Positions 7,023 through 14,778 of a stretch of DNA of 48,284 nt are shown here, piece after piece (position 1 is the stretch's first letter; each line of letters opens with the position of its first letter). Source of the stretch: Pedobacter miscanthi (GTDB taxonomy: Bacteria > Bacteroidota > Bacteroidia > Sphingobacteriales > Sphingobacteriaceae); contig NZ_QNQU01000034.1 in the NCBI RefSeq assembly GCF_003315595.1, positions 1 to 48,284 on the forward strand, read 5' to 3'. The position numbers and the translations under genes are program-made. Under the pieces are notes generated by a model. That model made no database searches, was not told the origin of the DNA, and saw only the letters and a program-made list of their open reading frames with translations.

Positions 7023-10000
7023 ATGAAGATTAAATCTTTACTGATTTTTGGTGCAGTTGGCTTATTTTGGCTTAACGGAAGTGAAGCTTTTGCCAATTTA
7101 AACCATTCCATAAACCTTAACCCCGAGGCAACGGGGACAAACCAATTTGCCGATATTACCATTAAAGGAAAAATAACCGATAAATCTGGTCCGGTTCCCG
7201 GGGCAACCATTACTTTAAAGTCCAATCCAGGTATCGGAACCTCTACAGATGGATCAGGTAATTTTGCAATCACGGTGCCTGCCGATGGTATTTTGATCAT
7301 AAAATCTGTAGGTTATAAAACACAGGAAATTCCTGTTCAGGGCAAAACTACAATCAACATTAGCCTCGAAGAAGAAAATAATAACCTGAGCGATGTGGTT
7401 GTGGTGGGTTATTCATCAAAAAAGCAGGGCGAATTGTCGAGTTCCGTTTCCATAATTTCTGCCGAAAAGTTAAAAGGGGTAGCATCTAACGATGTAATTT
7501 CCATGATTCAGGGTAAAGCCCCGGGCGTAGTGGTTTCTTCTGGCTCCGGCGATCCAACTTCTGCACCTAAAATGACAATAAGAGGTATTGGTAGTATCAA
7601 TGGTGGTACAGCACCTTTGTTGGTGGTTGATGGAAATATTCTCGGCGCTTACGGTACAGAAGGTGCTACCTATAGCCCAAATGATGTAGAATCGATTACC
7701 ATTTTAAAAGATGCTGCTGCAACTGGTTTGTATGGATCGCGTGCAGGGAGCGGGGTAATTATCGTTACCACCAAAACAGGTAAAGCAGGCGAAGCTAAAA
7801 TAGAATTCAGTTCAACGGTAGGTTTTAACTCTCCTTCTACCGGTAATTTCAAATTGATGGACAGTCAGCAATTGTATGATTATCAAAAAACATTTTCCAA
7901 TCCAGATCCATCAGTTTTAAAAAACGATACCAACTGGTGGGATCTGGCAACGCGGAATGGTATGACCCAAAACTATACTGTATCTGCTTCAGGAGGTACT
8001 GAAAAAACACGGTATTATGTTGCCGGTAACTTTTACAGAGAGCAGGGAACAGTAGTTAATAATGACAAAAATGCATATAACCTACGTGCAAACCTGAGTA
8101 GCCAGTTAACTAAAAAACTAAAATTAAGTTTATTGCTAAATGGTGTTTTTACAAGAAATAATTACGCCAACAGTAATTCTTTGGGCGATGGATATTTAAA
8201 CCTTCCATTCGACCCTGCTTACAATGCCGATGGTACACCGGTTGATCCGCGTATTACACCAACATGGAAAGGCCGCGATGTAGAAAATTTTCTTCATTCT
8301 ACACAATACAACCTTTCTTACCAAAGAAGCCTGAATTTAAGCGCCGATGTAAATTTAGATTATAACATTGTAAAAAACTTAACTTTCTCCAGCTATAACA
8401 GAACCACATTTTACAATACGTTTGCTGTAGATTATTACGATAAAAGAACCAAAGAGGGCGGAGCAACCAATGGCTCGCTTTACAATTCTACCACCTACAA
8501 AAACAGGTTATTAAGCTCAAACAGACTGAAATATGAAAACAGCTTTGGCGAAAACCATTTAACCGTACTGGCAGTTGGCGAAGCCGAAAAATCATATTAC
8601 GATGAGGCTAATTTAAATGGCAAAAATCTTCCGGCCGGCCGTCCGGTAATGTCTACAGCAACCGATATTATCAGCAATCCATCGGGTGGAACCAACGAAT
8701 ATAATTTTAGTAAATATTTAAGTCAGGTTGATTATAACTATGCAGGTAAATATTTTGCAATAGCATCGTTTGTGCATGAAAACTCATCACGTTTTGGTTT
8801 AAATAAAAGCGGAGGCGATTTTTATCAGTTAGGAGCATCATGGATTTTGAGTAACGAAACATTTTTGAAAGACGTTAAACCAATTAGTTTCTTAAAGTTA
8901 AGAGCCAGTTATGGTACAACAGGTAATGCCGAAATTGGCGATTATCCGTCATTAGGATTATATGCAATTGATGCATCGGCCAGTTATGGTGGTTTGCCAG
9001 GGGCAAGGCCTGATCAGAAAGGCAATCCTGATTTAACCTGGGAAAAGCAAAAAACGGCTAATATTGGTTTTGATATCGGTTTTTGGAACAGGATAGATTT
9101 AACAGTTGATTTATATGATAAACGCTCAAATGCTTTATTGTTTAAAGTACCACTGCCATCAACCGATGGTTACGGTTATATTTTTCAAAACGTTGGAGCA
9201 TTAAAAAACCGAGGGCTGGAGTTCAATTTAACCACTAAAAATTTTACCGGAGAATTTAAATGGGAAACCAATTTAAATATGGCCTTTAACCGCAATACAA
9301 TTTTAGGCTTAACAGAAGGAAAAGATGCCATTACACCAGGTGGTTCGCAACCTAAAGCCGTAGGGCACGATATTTACGATTACAAAATGCCGATATGGGC
9401 AGGGGTAGATCCAAATAATGGCGATCCGCTATGGGAAAAAGTAATTACTGATGTAGACGGGCTAAACCATATTGCGGTAACCAACACCTATTCACAGGCT
9501 ACCCGCCAATATACAGGTACATCGGCCTCGCCAAAATTTACCGGTGGTTTTACCAATACCTTTAGTTATAAAGGTGTTTCGCTGAGTGCATTTTTCAATT
9601 TTGTTTACGGTAACGAGGTGTACAACAATAGCCGTGCTTATTTTGATAACGATGGCTTGTACGAGAGCTATAATGCCATGGTATTAAAATCGGGCTGGAG
9701 CAGATGGGAAAAAGTTGGAGACATTGCCACACATCCTAAACCGGTGTTAGGTGGTAACCACGATTCCAATCAACAATCATCACGTTACCTGGAAGATGGA
9801 AGTTATATCCGCTTGCGCAACATTACGCTCGGTTATCAAATTCCAACCAGCTGGTTAAGTAAAATTAAAATAAGTAGTGCCAGAATTTTTGTTAGCGGAG
9901 ATAATTTATGGACAGGGACGAAGTTTTCGGGTATAGATCCTGAGGTTGTACTTGCACCAGATGATAATGATCCCAATGTTATTCCGGGTAGTTCTAGTTT

Positions 10001-10052
10001 TAGATACCCGATCAGCAAAAAAATATTGTTTGGTGTAAACATTAGTTTATAG
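7023..10052 (+). CDS. SusC/RagA-family TonB-linked outer-membrane protein
   Basis: This is the TonB-dependent channel of a SusCD glycan (or peptide) importer. The 1009-residue protein has a signal peptide (about 1-24). A carboxypeptidase-like domain follows at about 46-117 (ITIKGKITDKSGPVPGATITLKS). The SusC-type segment LSDVVVVGYSSKKQGELSSSVS is at 122-143. The plug with MTIRGIGSINGGTAPLLVVDG and SITILKDAAATGLYGSRAGSGVIIVTTKTG spans about 145-254, and a 22-strand-type barrel reaches an aromatic C-terminus. It begins a three-gene operon with SusD (12 nt downstream) and a discoidin lipoprotein. Two CAAACGTTTG sites and a promoter precede it. There is no ECF sigma or anti-sigma pair and no hybrid two-component gene beside it, so control by a LacI-type regulator is inferred. 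Confidence 0.95.
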   Translation: MKIKSLLIFGAVGLFWLNGSEAFANLNHSINLNPEATGTNQFADITIKGKITDKSGPVPGATITLKSNPGIGTSTDGSGNFAITVPADGILIIKSVGYKTQEIPVQGKTTINISLEEENNNLSDVVVVGYSSKKQGELSSSVSIISAEKLKGVASNDVISMIQGKAPGVVVSSGSGDPTSAPKMTIRGIGSINGGTAPLLVVDGNILGAYGTEGATYSPNDVESITILKDAAATGLYGSRAGSGVIIVTTKTGKAGEAKIEFSSTVGFNSPSTGNFKLMDSQQLYDYQKTFSNPDPSVLKNDTNWWDLATRNGMTQNYTVSASGGTEKTRYYVAGNFYREQGTVVNNDKNAYNLRANLSSQLTKKLKLSLLLNGVFTRNNYANSNSLGDGYLNLPFDPAYNADGTPVDPRITPTWKGRDVENFLHSTQYNLSYQRSLNLSADVNLDYNIVKNLTFSSYNRTTFYNTFAVDYYDKRTKEGGATNGSLYNSTTYKNRLLSSNRLKYENSFGENHLTVLAVGEAEKSYYDEANLNGKNLPAGRPVMSTATDIISNPSGGTNEYNFSKYLSQVDYNYAGKYFAIASFVHENSSRFGLNKSGGDFYQLGASWILSNETFLKDVKPISFLKLRASYGTTGNAEIGDYPSLGLYAIDASASYGGLPGARPDQKGNPDLTWEKQKTANIGFDIGFWNRIDLTVDLYDKRSNALLFKVPLPSTDGYGYIFQNVGALKNRGLEFNLTTKNFTGEFKWETNLNMAFNRNTILGLTEGKDAITPGGSQPKAVGHDIYDYKMPIWAGVDPNNGDPLWEKVITDVDGLNHIAVTNTYSQATRQYTGTSASPKFTGGFTNTFSYKGVSLSAFFNFVYGNEVYNNSRAYFDNDGLYESYNAMVLKSGWSRWEKVGDIATHPKPVLGGNHDSNQQSSRYLEDGSYIRLRNITLGYQIPTSWLSKIKISSARIFVSGDNLWTGTKFSGIDPEVVLAPDDNDPNVIPGSSSFRYPISKKILFGVNISL

Positions 10053-10064
10053 GAGAGGAAAAAT

Positions 10065-11567
10065 ATGAAAGCGAATCAAATTAAAATATATATAGTTGTA
10101 CTTGCACTGATTTTTAGTGTAAGTAGTTGTAAAAAGGAAGTAAAACCATCAACAGCCATTGATGACGAATCTGCATTAACAAATCCTGGTGATATCGAGA
10201 CTGCAACGATTGGCACTTATGCGGTATTGCGGAATGCGACCTATGTGCGGAGTGCTCATTTTTTAACAGAATTTCAGGGGGATAATGTGGCCCAGGGGCA
10301 ACCATCTTCTGACGATCTTTCAAGGTGCTATCGTTATACCCACATCCCCACAGGGACACACGGCGCTAACTTTTGGAAACAGGCTTATTATGTTATTGTT
10401 GCTGCAAATAAGATTATAGCAGCTATTCCAGATAATTCGAGTGCGGATTTAAAGCAGCTTAAAGGTGAAAATCTTTACCTAAAGGGAATGATGGAGTTTA
10501 ACCTGGTTCGCGTTTTTGGAAGACCTTATCCACAGGGTAACGGCGAAAATCCAGGTGTTCCCATCTTAAAAGAAGGTGTACCCGCGGGCACTCCGGCAAG
10601 AAATACAGTTAAAGAAGTATATGCTGCAGCCATTGCTGATTTATTAAAAGCAGCCGATTTAATGACTGTAGCAAAAGCAGACATTTTTGCTTCTAAAGAA
10701 GTTGCCTATGCTTTACTGTCACGCATTTATTTAAATATGGGCGATAATGCCAATGCGATAAAATATGCTGATCTGGTGATTGCTTCAGGTCGTTATAAAT
10801 TACTTCAGGGAGCCGATTATGCCAGTTACTTTACTAAAATACCTGAAGCCAATTCGGAAACTATTTTTGCCATCCGTTATACCAAAACAGAAGATCAGGA
10901 TTTTGGCGCCATCGGCTCCATGTATTATAGCGGTACGCCAGGTGCTTTATCTACCCCGGGTGCGCAAGGTAATACCGGTTACGGCGAAATTTATGCTTCT
11001 CAGCAATATGTGGCAGAGCTGGATAAAAATCCTGCAGATTTAAGGCACAGTTTTATTGCTCCTTACAAAATTAACGGTGTGTTGCAGGTAAATACTAAGA
11101 TTGCGCCAAATGTGCCGATGTATTATGTAACGAAATATAATTTGCAGGAAGGAATTGCAAATTTAAGCTCGCCGGTTTACCTGCGCCTGGCCGAAATGTA
11201 TCTGAACAAAGCCGAAGCAAATGCCAAACTGGGCAATGCGCAACTGGCACTTGATGATGTAAACCTGATCCGTACCAGGGCTGGAATACCAGTTTTAACG
11301 CTTGCAGGCATTGCTGCAGAAAATAAAACAGCTTTGGATATAGTTTTGGAAGAACGCAGACTCGAATTTGCTTTTGAAGGACAGCGCGCTTACGATCTGT
11401 TCAGGAACAACAGACCGATGACAAGAAACTACCCGGGTACCCATGCCTTAAATAACACACCCAATACTAACATCACACAAACCATTTTACCAACTGATGC
11501 CCGTGTTATTTTTTATGTTCCGCAATACGAGATAGACAATAACAAAAACCTAACGCAAAATCCTTAG
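10065..11567 (+). CDS. SusD/RagB-family nutrient-binding lipoprotein
   Basis: SusD proteins form the surface lid of the SusC channel and bind the substrate. The 500-residue product has a lipoprotein signal with Cys-22 (FSVSSCKKE) followed by a Lys/Glu stretch of the type that exports Bacteroidota lipoproteins to the cell surface. The TPR-like helical repeats and the conserved C-terminal part are visible: LRLAEMYLNKAEANAKLGN, DDVNLIRTRAGIP and VLEERRLEFAFEGQRAYDLFRN. It is only 12 nt downstream of susC and is surely cotranscribed. The specific ligand cannot be read from the sequence. The downstream discoidin protein points to a glycan. Confidence 0.95.
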   Translation: MKANQIKIYIVVLALIFSVSSCKKEVKPSTAIDDESALTNPGDIETATIGTYAVLRNATYVRSAHFLTEFQGDNVAQGQPSSDDLSRCYRYTHIPTGTHGANFWKQAYYVIVAANKIIAAIPDNSSADLKQLKGENLYLKGMMEFNLVRVFGRPYPQGNGENPGVPILKEGVPAGTPARNTVKEVYAAAIADLLKAADLMTVAKADIFASKEVAYALLSRIYLNMGDNANAIKYADLVIASGRYKLLQGADYASYFTKIPEANSETIFAIRYTKTEDQDFGAIGSMYYSGTPGALSTPGAQGNTGYGEIYASQQYVAELDKNPADLRHSFIAPYKINGVLQVNTKIAPNVPMYYVTKYNLQEGIANLSSPVYLRLAEMYLNKAEANAKLGNAQLALDDVNLIRTRAGIPVLTLAGIAAENKTALDIVLEERRLEFAFEGQRAYDLFRNNRPMTRNYPGTHALNNTPNTNITQTILPTDARVIFYVPQYEIDNNKNLTQNP

Positions 11568-11621
11568 TGCATTTATGATAACAATCATGGTTTTATCACC
11601 CTTGAAATCAAAATTAAAGAG

Positions 11622-12623
11622 ATGAAAAATATAAAAATATATGTCATATTCCTTCTTTTGGCAGGTTTGGCAATAAGCTGTAAAAAGGAGAAGAGGGCTG
11701 AGCTGACTTCCAATTTAGAAGAGGTTGTGTTAGACCGTACGGGCTGGAGCGCCACAGCCTCAAGTCAGGAAACAACCAATTTACCGGGAACTGTTTTAGA
11801 TGGAAATACGAATACCTTTTGGAGTTCGAATGCTACCGCGGCATTTCCGCACTGGTTATTAATCGACATGAAAAAACAGACGGTAGTTACAAAAATAGGC
11901 TTAACTACAAAACAGGGCGACCCGAAAGGTTTTACAAAATTCAGACTGGAGGGCAGTAATGATGGAACCAGTTTTACCGCTATTGGAGAACTTGTATTTA
12001 ATCCTGCTATGTATACCGAACAGGCATTTACCTTATCGCCGGCAAGGAATGTACGTTACCTTAAATTAACCGCCATAGAAAAAGCTGCAACGCAAACAGG
12101 TAACATTACTTTTTTAGCGGAGTTTAGCGTGACTGGACTGCAGGAAAGAAAGCCGCTTACCGATATTGCATTGAGTAAAACAGGGTGGACAGCTACGGCT
12201 TCGAGCGAAGTAAATTACCTTGGCGATGAAACCAATTTAGCTGCTTATGTGGTTGACGTTATTTCGGCTAAAAGCCCAACTGCACCAACCGTTCCTTCAT
12301 TTTGGCAAGCTGATTATGATGTGCTGCATCCGTATCCGCACTGGATTATTGTGGATATGAAAAAGGCGAGTTTACTTTCTTATATCGGCCTTAACGCCCA
12401 TACCGACCCGAAACAAGGTTTTAGCAAATTTTCTATTTCGGGAAGTGTAGATGGTACAACTTTTACCCAATTGGGCGACGACCGGAATTTTAATCCGACC
12501 ACGGTTAATGAGCAGAAATTTGCCGTTTCACCAACAGCTCCGATCCGTTATGTCAAAATTACTTTGCTCGAAGGTACGAGTTACCCTTGCCTCGCTAATT
12601 TTGAAGGATATGTAAAACTTTAA
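11622..12623 (+). CDS. Surface lipoprotein with two discoidin (F5/8 type C) domains
   Basis: The 333-residue protein has a lipoprotein signal with Cys-20 (LAISCKKEK). Two similar domains follow, about 35-175 and 180-333. Each opens with a GW-ATASS motif (GWSATASSQETTNLPGTVLDG; GWTATASSEVNYLGD), then PHWLLIDMKK or PHWIIVDMKK, then a GFTKFRLEGSNDGT or GFSKFSISGSVDGT segment. This is the signature of F5/8 type C (CBM32-like) carbohydrate-binding beta-sandwiches. The position after SusCD, where SusE/F-like surface glycan-binding proteins are often found, suggests that it helps catch the substrate. A strong terminator follows 14 nt after the stop. Confidence 0.88.
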   Translation: MKNIKIYVIFLLLAGLAISCKKEKRAELTSNLEEVVLDRTGWSATASSQETTNLPGTVLDGNTNTFWSSNATAAFPHWLLIDMKKQTVVTKIGLTTKQGDPKGFTKFRLEGSNDGTSFTAIGELVFNPAMYTEQAFTLSPARNVRYLKLTAIEKAATQTGNITFLAEFSVTGLQERKPLTDIALSKTGWTATASSEVNYLGDETNLAAYVVDVISAKSPTAPTVPSFWQADYDVLHPYPHWIIVDMKKASLLSYIGLNAHTDPKQGFSKFSISGSVDGTTFTQLGDDRNFNPTTVNEQKFAVSPTAPIRYVKITLLEGTSYPCLANFEGYVKL

Positions 12624-12637
12624 AATTATGGTAAATT

Positions 12638-12673
12638 CAAAGAAAGCGATCTCAATTCAGATCGCTTTCTTTG
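12638..12673 (+). terminator. Terminator of the SusCD operon
   Basis: CAAAGAAAGCGATCT (12638-12652) and AGATCGCTTTCTTTG (12659-12673) form a perfect 15-bp stem with a 6-nt loop CAATTC. The 3' arm is T-rich. Confidence 0.88.
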
Positions 12674-12713
12674 TTTAAAGCCTCTTTTGTATAGTTTATT
12701 AACTGATAAACAA

Positions 12714-12721
12714 TATCTTTG
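12714..12721 (+). promoter_or_regulatory. -7 box before the lipoprotein gene at 12745
   Basis: TATCTTTG matches TAnnTTTG exactly and lies 23 nt before the ATG. The best -33 candidate (TTTG at 12686-12689) is 24 nt upstream, a little far. Confidence 0.4.
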
Positions 12722-12744
12722 AGTGATATTTTATTCTGTTATCT

Positions 12745-13203
12745 ATGAAGAAAACGCTACTATTTATTTATACCATTGCATTAACATTATCTATTTCGGG
12801 TTGTAAAAAAGGCAGCATCAAAAACCTGAACAACATTACCTACGGTTCATCTTTTGGCATGTGCGTGGGTTATTGCTCCAGCAGTTTAGTGATCAGCGAC
12901 TTAAAACTTACCTTTTCCAAATCGAAAAATGCCCAGCCAGCCGATACCAAAACCTGTAGTAAAAGCATTTCAGAAGCAGATATAGATGCCATTAAAAACG
13001 AACTCAACATCAATAAGATTTCGAACCTGCCCGAAGTAATCGGGTGCCCTGATTGTGCCGACGGCGGAGCCGAATGGATTTCGATCAATGCCGATGGCAA
13101 ACAATATAAAATTACCTACGAGTACGGTAAAGCACCGAAAGAGCTAGAAGCGGCGGTAGCTAAATTAAAAGTGCTTAAAGATAGTTTTAAGGATTGTAAT
13201 TAA
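12745..13203 (+). CDS. Cys-containing lipoprotein of unknown function
   Basis: The 152-residue product starts with a lipoprotein signal (MKKTLLFIYTIALTLSISGC, Cys-20) followed by KKG. The mature part has several further cysteines (GMCVGYCSS, TKTCSK, VIGCPDCADGG, and a C-terminal Cys), which suggests disulfides or metal binding. The segment WISINADGKQYKITYEYGKAPKELEAAVAKLKVL resembles the end of secreted proteins of unknown function in Bacteroidota. I cannot name the family. It stands alone between the SusCD terminator and the str operon. Confidence 0.75.
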   Translation: MKKTLLFIYTIALTLSISGCKKGSIKNLNNITYGSSFGMCVGYCSSSLVISDLKLTFSKSKNAQPADTKTCSKSISEADIDAIKNELNINKISNLPEVIGCPDCADGGAEWISINADGKQYKITYEYGKAPKELEAAVAKLKVLKDSFKDCN

Positions 13204-13643
13204 CAGAGAGTGTTATCTCATTAATTGAATCAGTTCTTTTCTGTCTTTGTTTTAAAAAGATTGCTTCATTCCGTCACAGTTTCCATCAGTTCGCAATTAC
13301 GGTGATTTGGATTTTTAAACCTTGAGGGGGCAAACTTAAATTGCTCCGGTTTTTTGCCACCTAAACCCGATATACGTGGAAAGTGAGTTCTTCACGAGCT
13401 TGTAACATTAGCGGGGCCGAACCCAGCCTAAGGATTGCTGCAATTGCTTTCCAAATAATGTTTTGTAATCATGAAAAGATGCTGTAATGGATTTAATGTT
13501 TAAGGCGAGAAAGATTGCTGCACGCCATTACCATTTCCTCCGCTTCGGTTCGCAATGACGATGAGTAAGAGGAAGAACTGCAACTCCTTAATCTTCAACT
13601 GAAAACTGATAATTGCTAACTGAAAACTTTTTACGCTAACCCC
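13204..13643. other. Gene-free stretch with dispersed repeats before the str operon
   Basis: No convincing ORF is present. Two related segments stand in direct orientation: AGATTGCTTC...TTCGCAATTACGG (about 13258-13303) and AAGATTGCTGC...TTCGCAATGACG (about 13511-13560). They resemble the dispersed CGTCATTGCGA...AATCT repeat of many bacteria. From about 13596 the word AACTGAAAACTGA is repeated with variation. A structured segment lies at 13362-13420. Confidence 0.55.
13362..13420 (+). ncRNA. Second candidate Flavo-1-like RNA
   Basis: CCCGATATACGTGG (from 13366) and TAACATTAGCGGGG (ending 13416) can close a structure around an imperfect hairpin (AAG...CTT with GTGA/TCAC inside). The layout is the same as in the minus-strand candidate at 616-676, but the sequence match is weaker. 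Confidence 0.25.
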
Positions 13644-13674
13644 TTGATTTTTAAAAAGAATTGTTCTACTTTTG
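13644..13674 (+). promoter_or_regulatory. Promoter of the str operon
   Basis: TTG (13644-13646) as -33 and TACTTTTG (13667-13674) as -7 are separated by 20 nt, a close match to the Bacteroidota consensus. The box continues CAGTCC, and transcription would start near 13680. The leader to rpsL is about 70 nt and AT-rich except for GATGCCGGGGGAGCGG. Confidence 0.7.
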
Positions 13675-13751
13675 CAGTCCGTTTTATGGGCTATCTGTGA
13701 AGATGCCGGGGGAGCGGTAAATTTTTTAAATAAAAAACATAAAAAAGCACA

Positions 13752-14165
13752 ATGCCAACCATTCAACAATTAGTTAGAAAAGGTAGAGTAGCACTGGAGT
13801 TCAAGAGTAAGTCTCCAGCGTTGGACAGCTGTCCACAGCGAAGAGGTGTATGTACACGTGTGTACACCACTACCCCTAAAAAACCAAACTCAGCAATGCG
13901 TAAAGTAGCCCGTGTTCGTTTAACGAACGGTAAAGAGGTGAATGCTTACATTCCTGGAGAAGGTCACAACTTACAGGAACACTCTATCGTATTGATCCGT
14001 GGTGGTCGTGTTAAAGATTTACCAGGTGTACGTTACCACATCATCCGTGGTGCATTAGATACATCAGGTGTAGCTGGTCGTAACCAACGTCGTTCTAAAT
14101 ACGGTACTAAACGTCCTAAACCAGGTCAAGTAGCTGCGGCGCCAACTAAAGGTAAAAAGAAATAA
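13752..14165 (+). CDS. rpsL: 30S ribosomal protein S12
   Basis: S12 sits in the decoding centre of the 30S subunit. The 137-residue protein contains the invariant TTTPKKPNSA (Lys-43) and RVKDLPGVRYH (Lys-88) segments. Both streptomycin-resistance positions carry the wild-type Lys, so a drug-sensitive ribosome is expected. The C-terminus carries a short lysine-rich extension (KPGQVAAAPTKGKKK). It is the first gene of the str operon and lies 17 nt before rpsG. Confidence 0.98.
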   Translation: MPTIQQLVRKGRVALEFKSKSPALDSCPQRRGVCTRVYTTTPKKPNSAMRKVARVRLTNGKEVNAYIPGEGHNLQEHSIVLIRGGRVKDLPGVRYHIIRGALDTSGVAGRNQRRSKYGTKRPKPGQVAAAPTKGKKK

Positions 14166-14182
14166 TCGGGAGGAAATAAGAA

Positions 14183-14650
14183 ATGAGAAAGTCAAAACCA
14201 AAAAAGAGAATTATTCTTCCTGATCCAAAATTCAATGATGTTCAGGTAACCCGTTTTGTAAATAACATGATGTACGATGGAAAAAAATCTATCGCTTATT
14301 CAATCTTTTACGATGCTGTTGAAATTGCTGAGAAAAAAGCAGGTGAAAACGGTTTAGAGGTATTTAAACGTGCATTAACTAATATCATGCCAGCTGTAGA
14401 GGTTAAATCTCGTCGTGTTGGTGGTGCTAACTTCCAGGTTCCAACCGAGGTTAGACCAGAGCGTAAAACAGCTTTAGGTATGAAATGGTTAATTTTATAT
14501 GCTCGTCGTCGTGGTGAAAAAACGATGAAAGAGAAATTAGCTGGTGAAATCGTAGCTGCCGCTAAAGGTGAAGGCGCTGCTGTTAAAAAGAAAGAAGATA
14601 CGCATAAAATGGCTGAGGCTAACAAAGCGTTCTCTCACTTCAGATTCTAG
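14183..14650 (+). CDS. rpsG: 30S ribosomal protein S7
   Basis: S7 nucleates assembly of the 30S head. The 155-residue sequence starts MRKSKPKKRIILPDPKFNDVQVTRFVN and contains the conserved NIMPAVEVKSRRVGGANFQVP and HKMAEANKAFSHFRF ends. Its start is preceded by GGGAGGAAATAAGAA, one of the few Shine-Dalgarno-like sequences here. It is second in the str operon. A 128-nt spacer with a hairpin separates it from fusA. Confidence 0.98.
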   Translation: MRKSKPKKRIILPDPKFNDVQVTRFVNNMMYDGKKSIAYSIFYDAVEIAEKKAGENGLEVFKRALTNIMPAVEVKSRRVGGANFQVPTEVRPERKTALGMKWLILYARRRGEKTMKEKLAGEIVAAAKGEGAAVKKKEDTHKMAEANKAFSHFRF

Positions 14651-14750
14651 TAGTAGGATTAACAGATTAGTAAGATTACACAGATTTAATTAGAAGATTA
14701 TACTGATTAGATAAATTACACCGATTTGTTTTAACATAATCGGTGTAATC
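14651..14750. repeat. GATTA/ACACAGATT word repeat ending in a 12-bp hairpin
   Basis: The rpsG-fusA spacer repeats variants of AGATTACACAGATTTAA and ends in a perfect hairpin: ATTACACCGATT (14715-14726) with AATCGGTGTAAT (14738-14749) and an 11-nt loop. No T-run follows, so it is not an ordinary terminator. Confidence 0.75.
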
Positions 14751-14778
14751 ATTTAAAGTCAGAAATCAAAAACATAAC

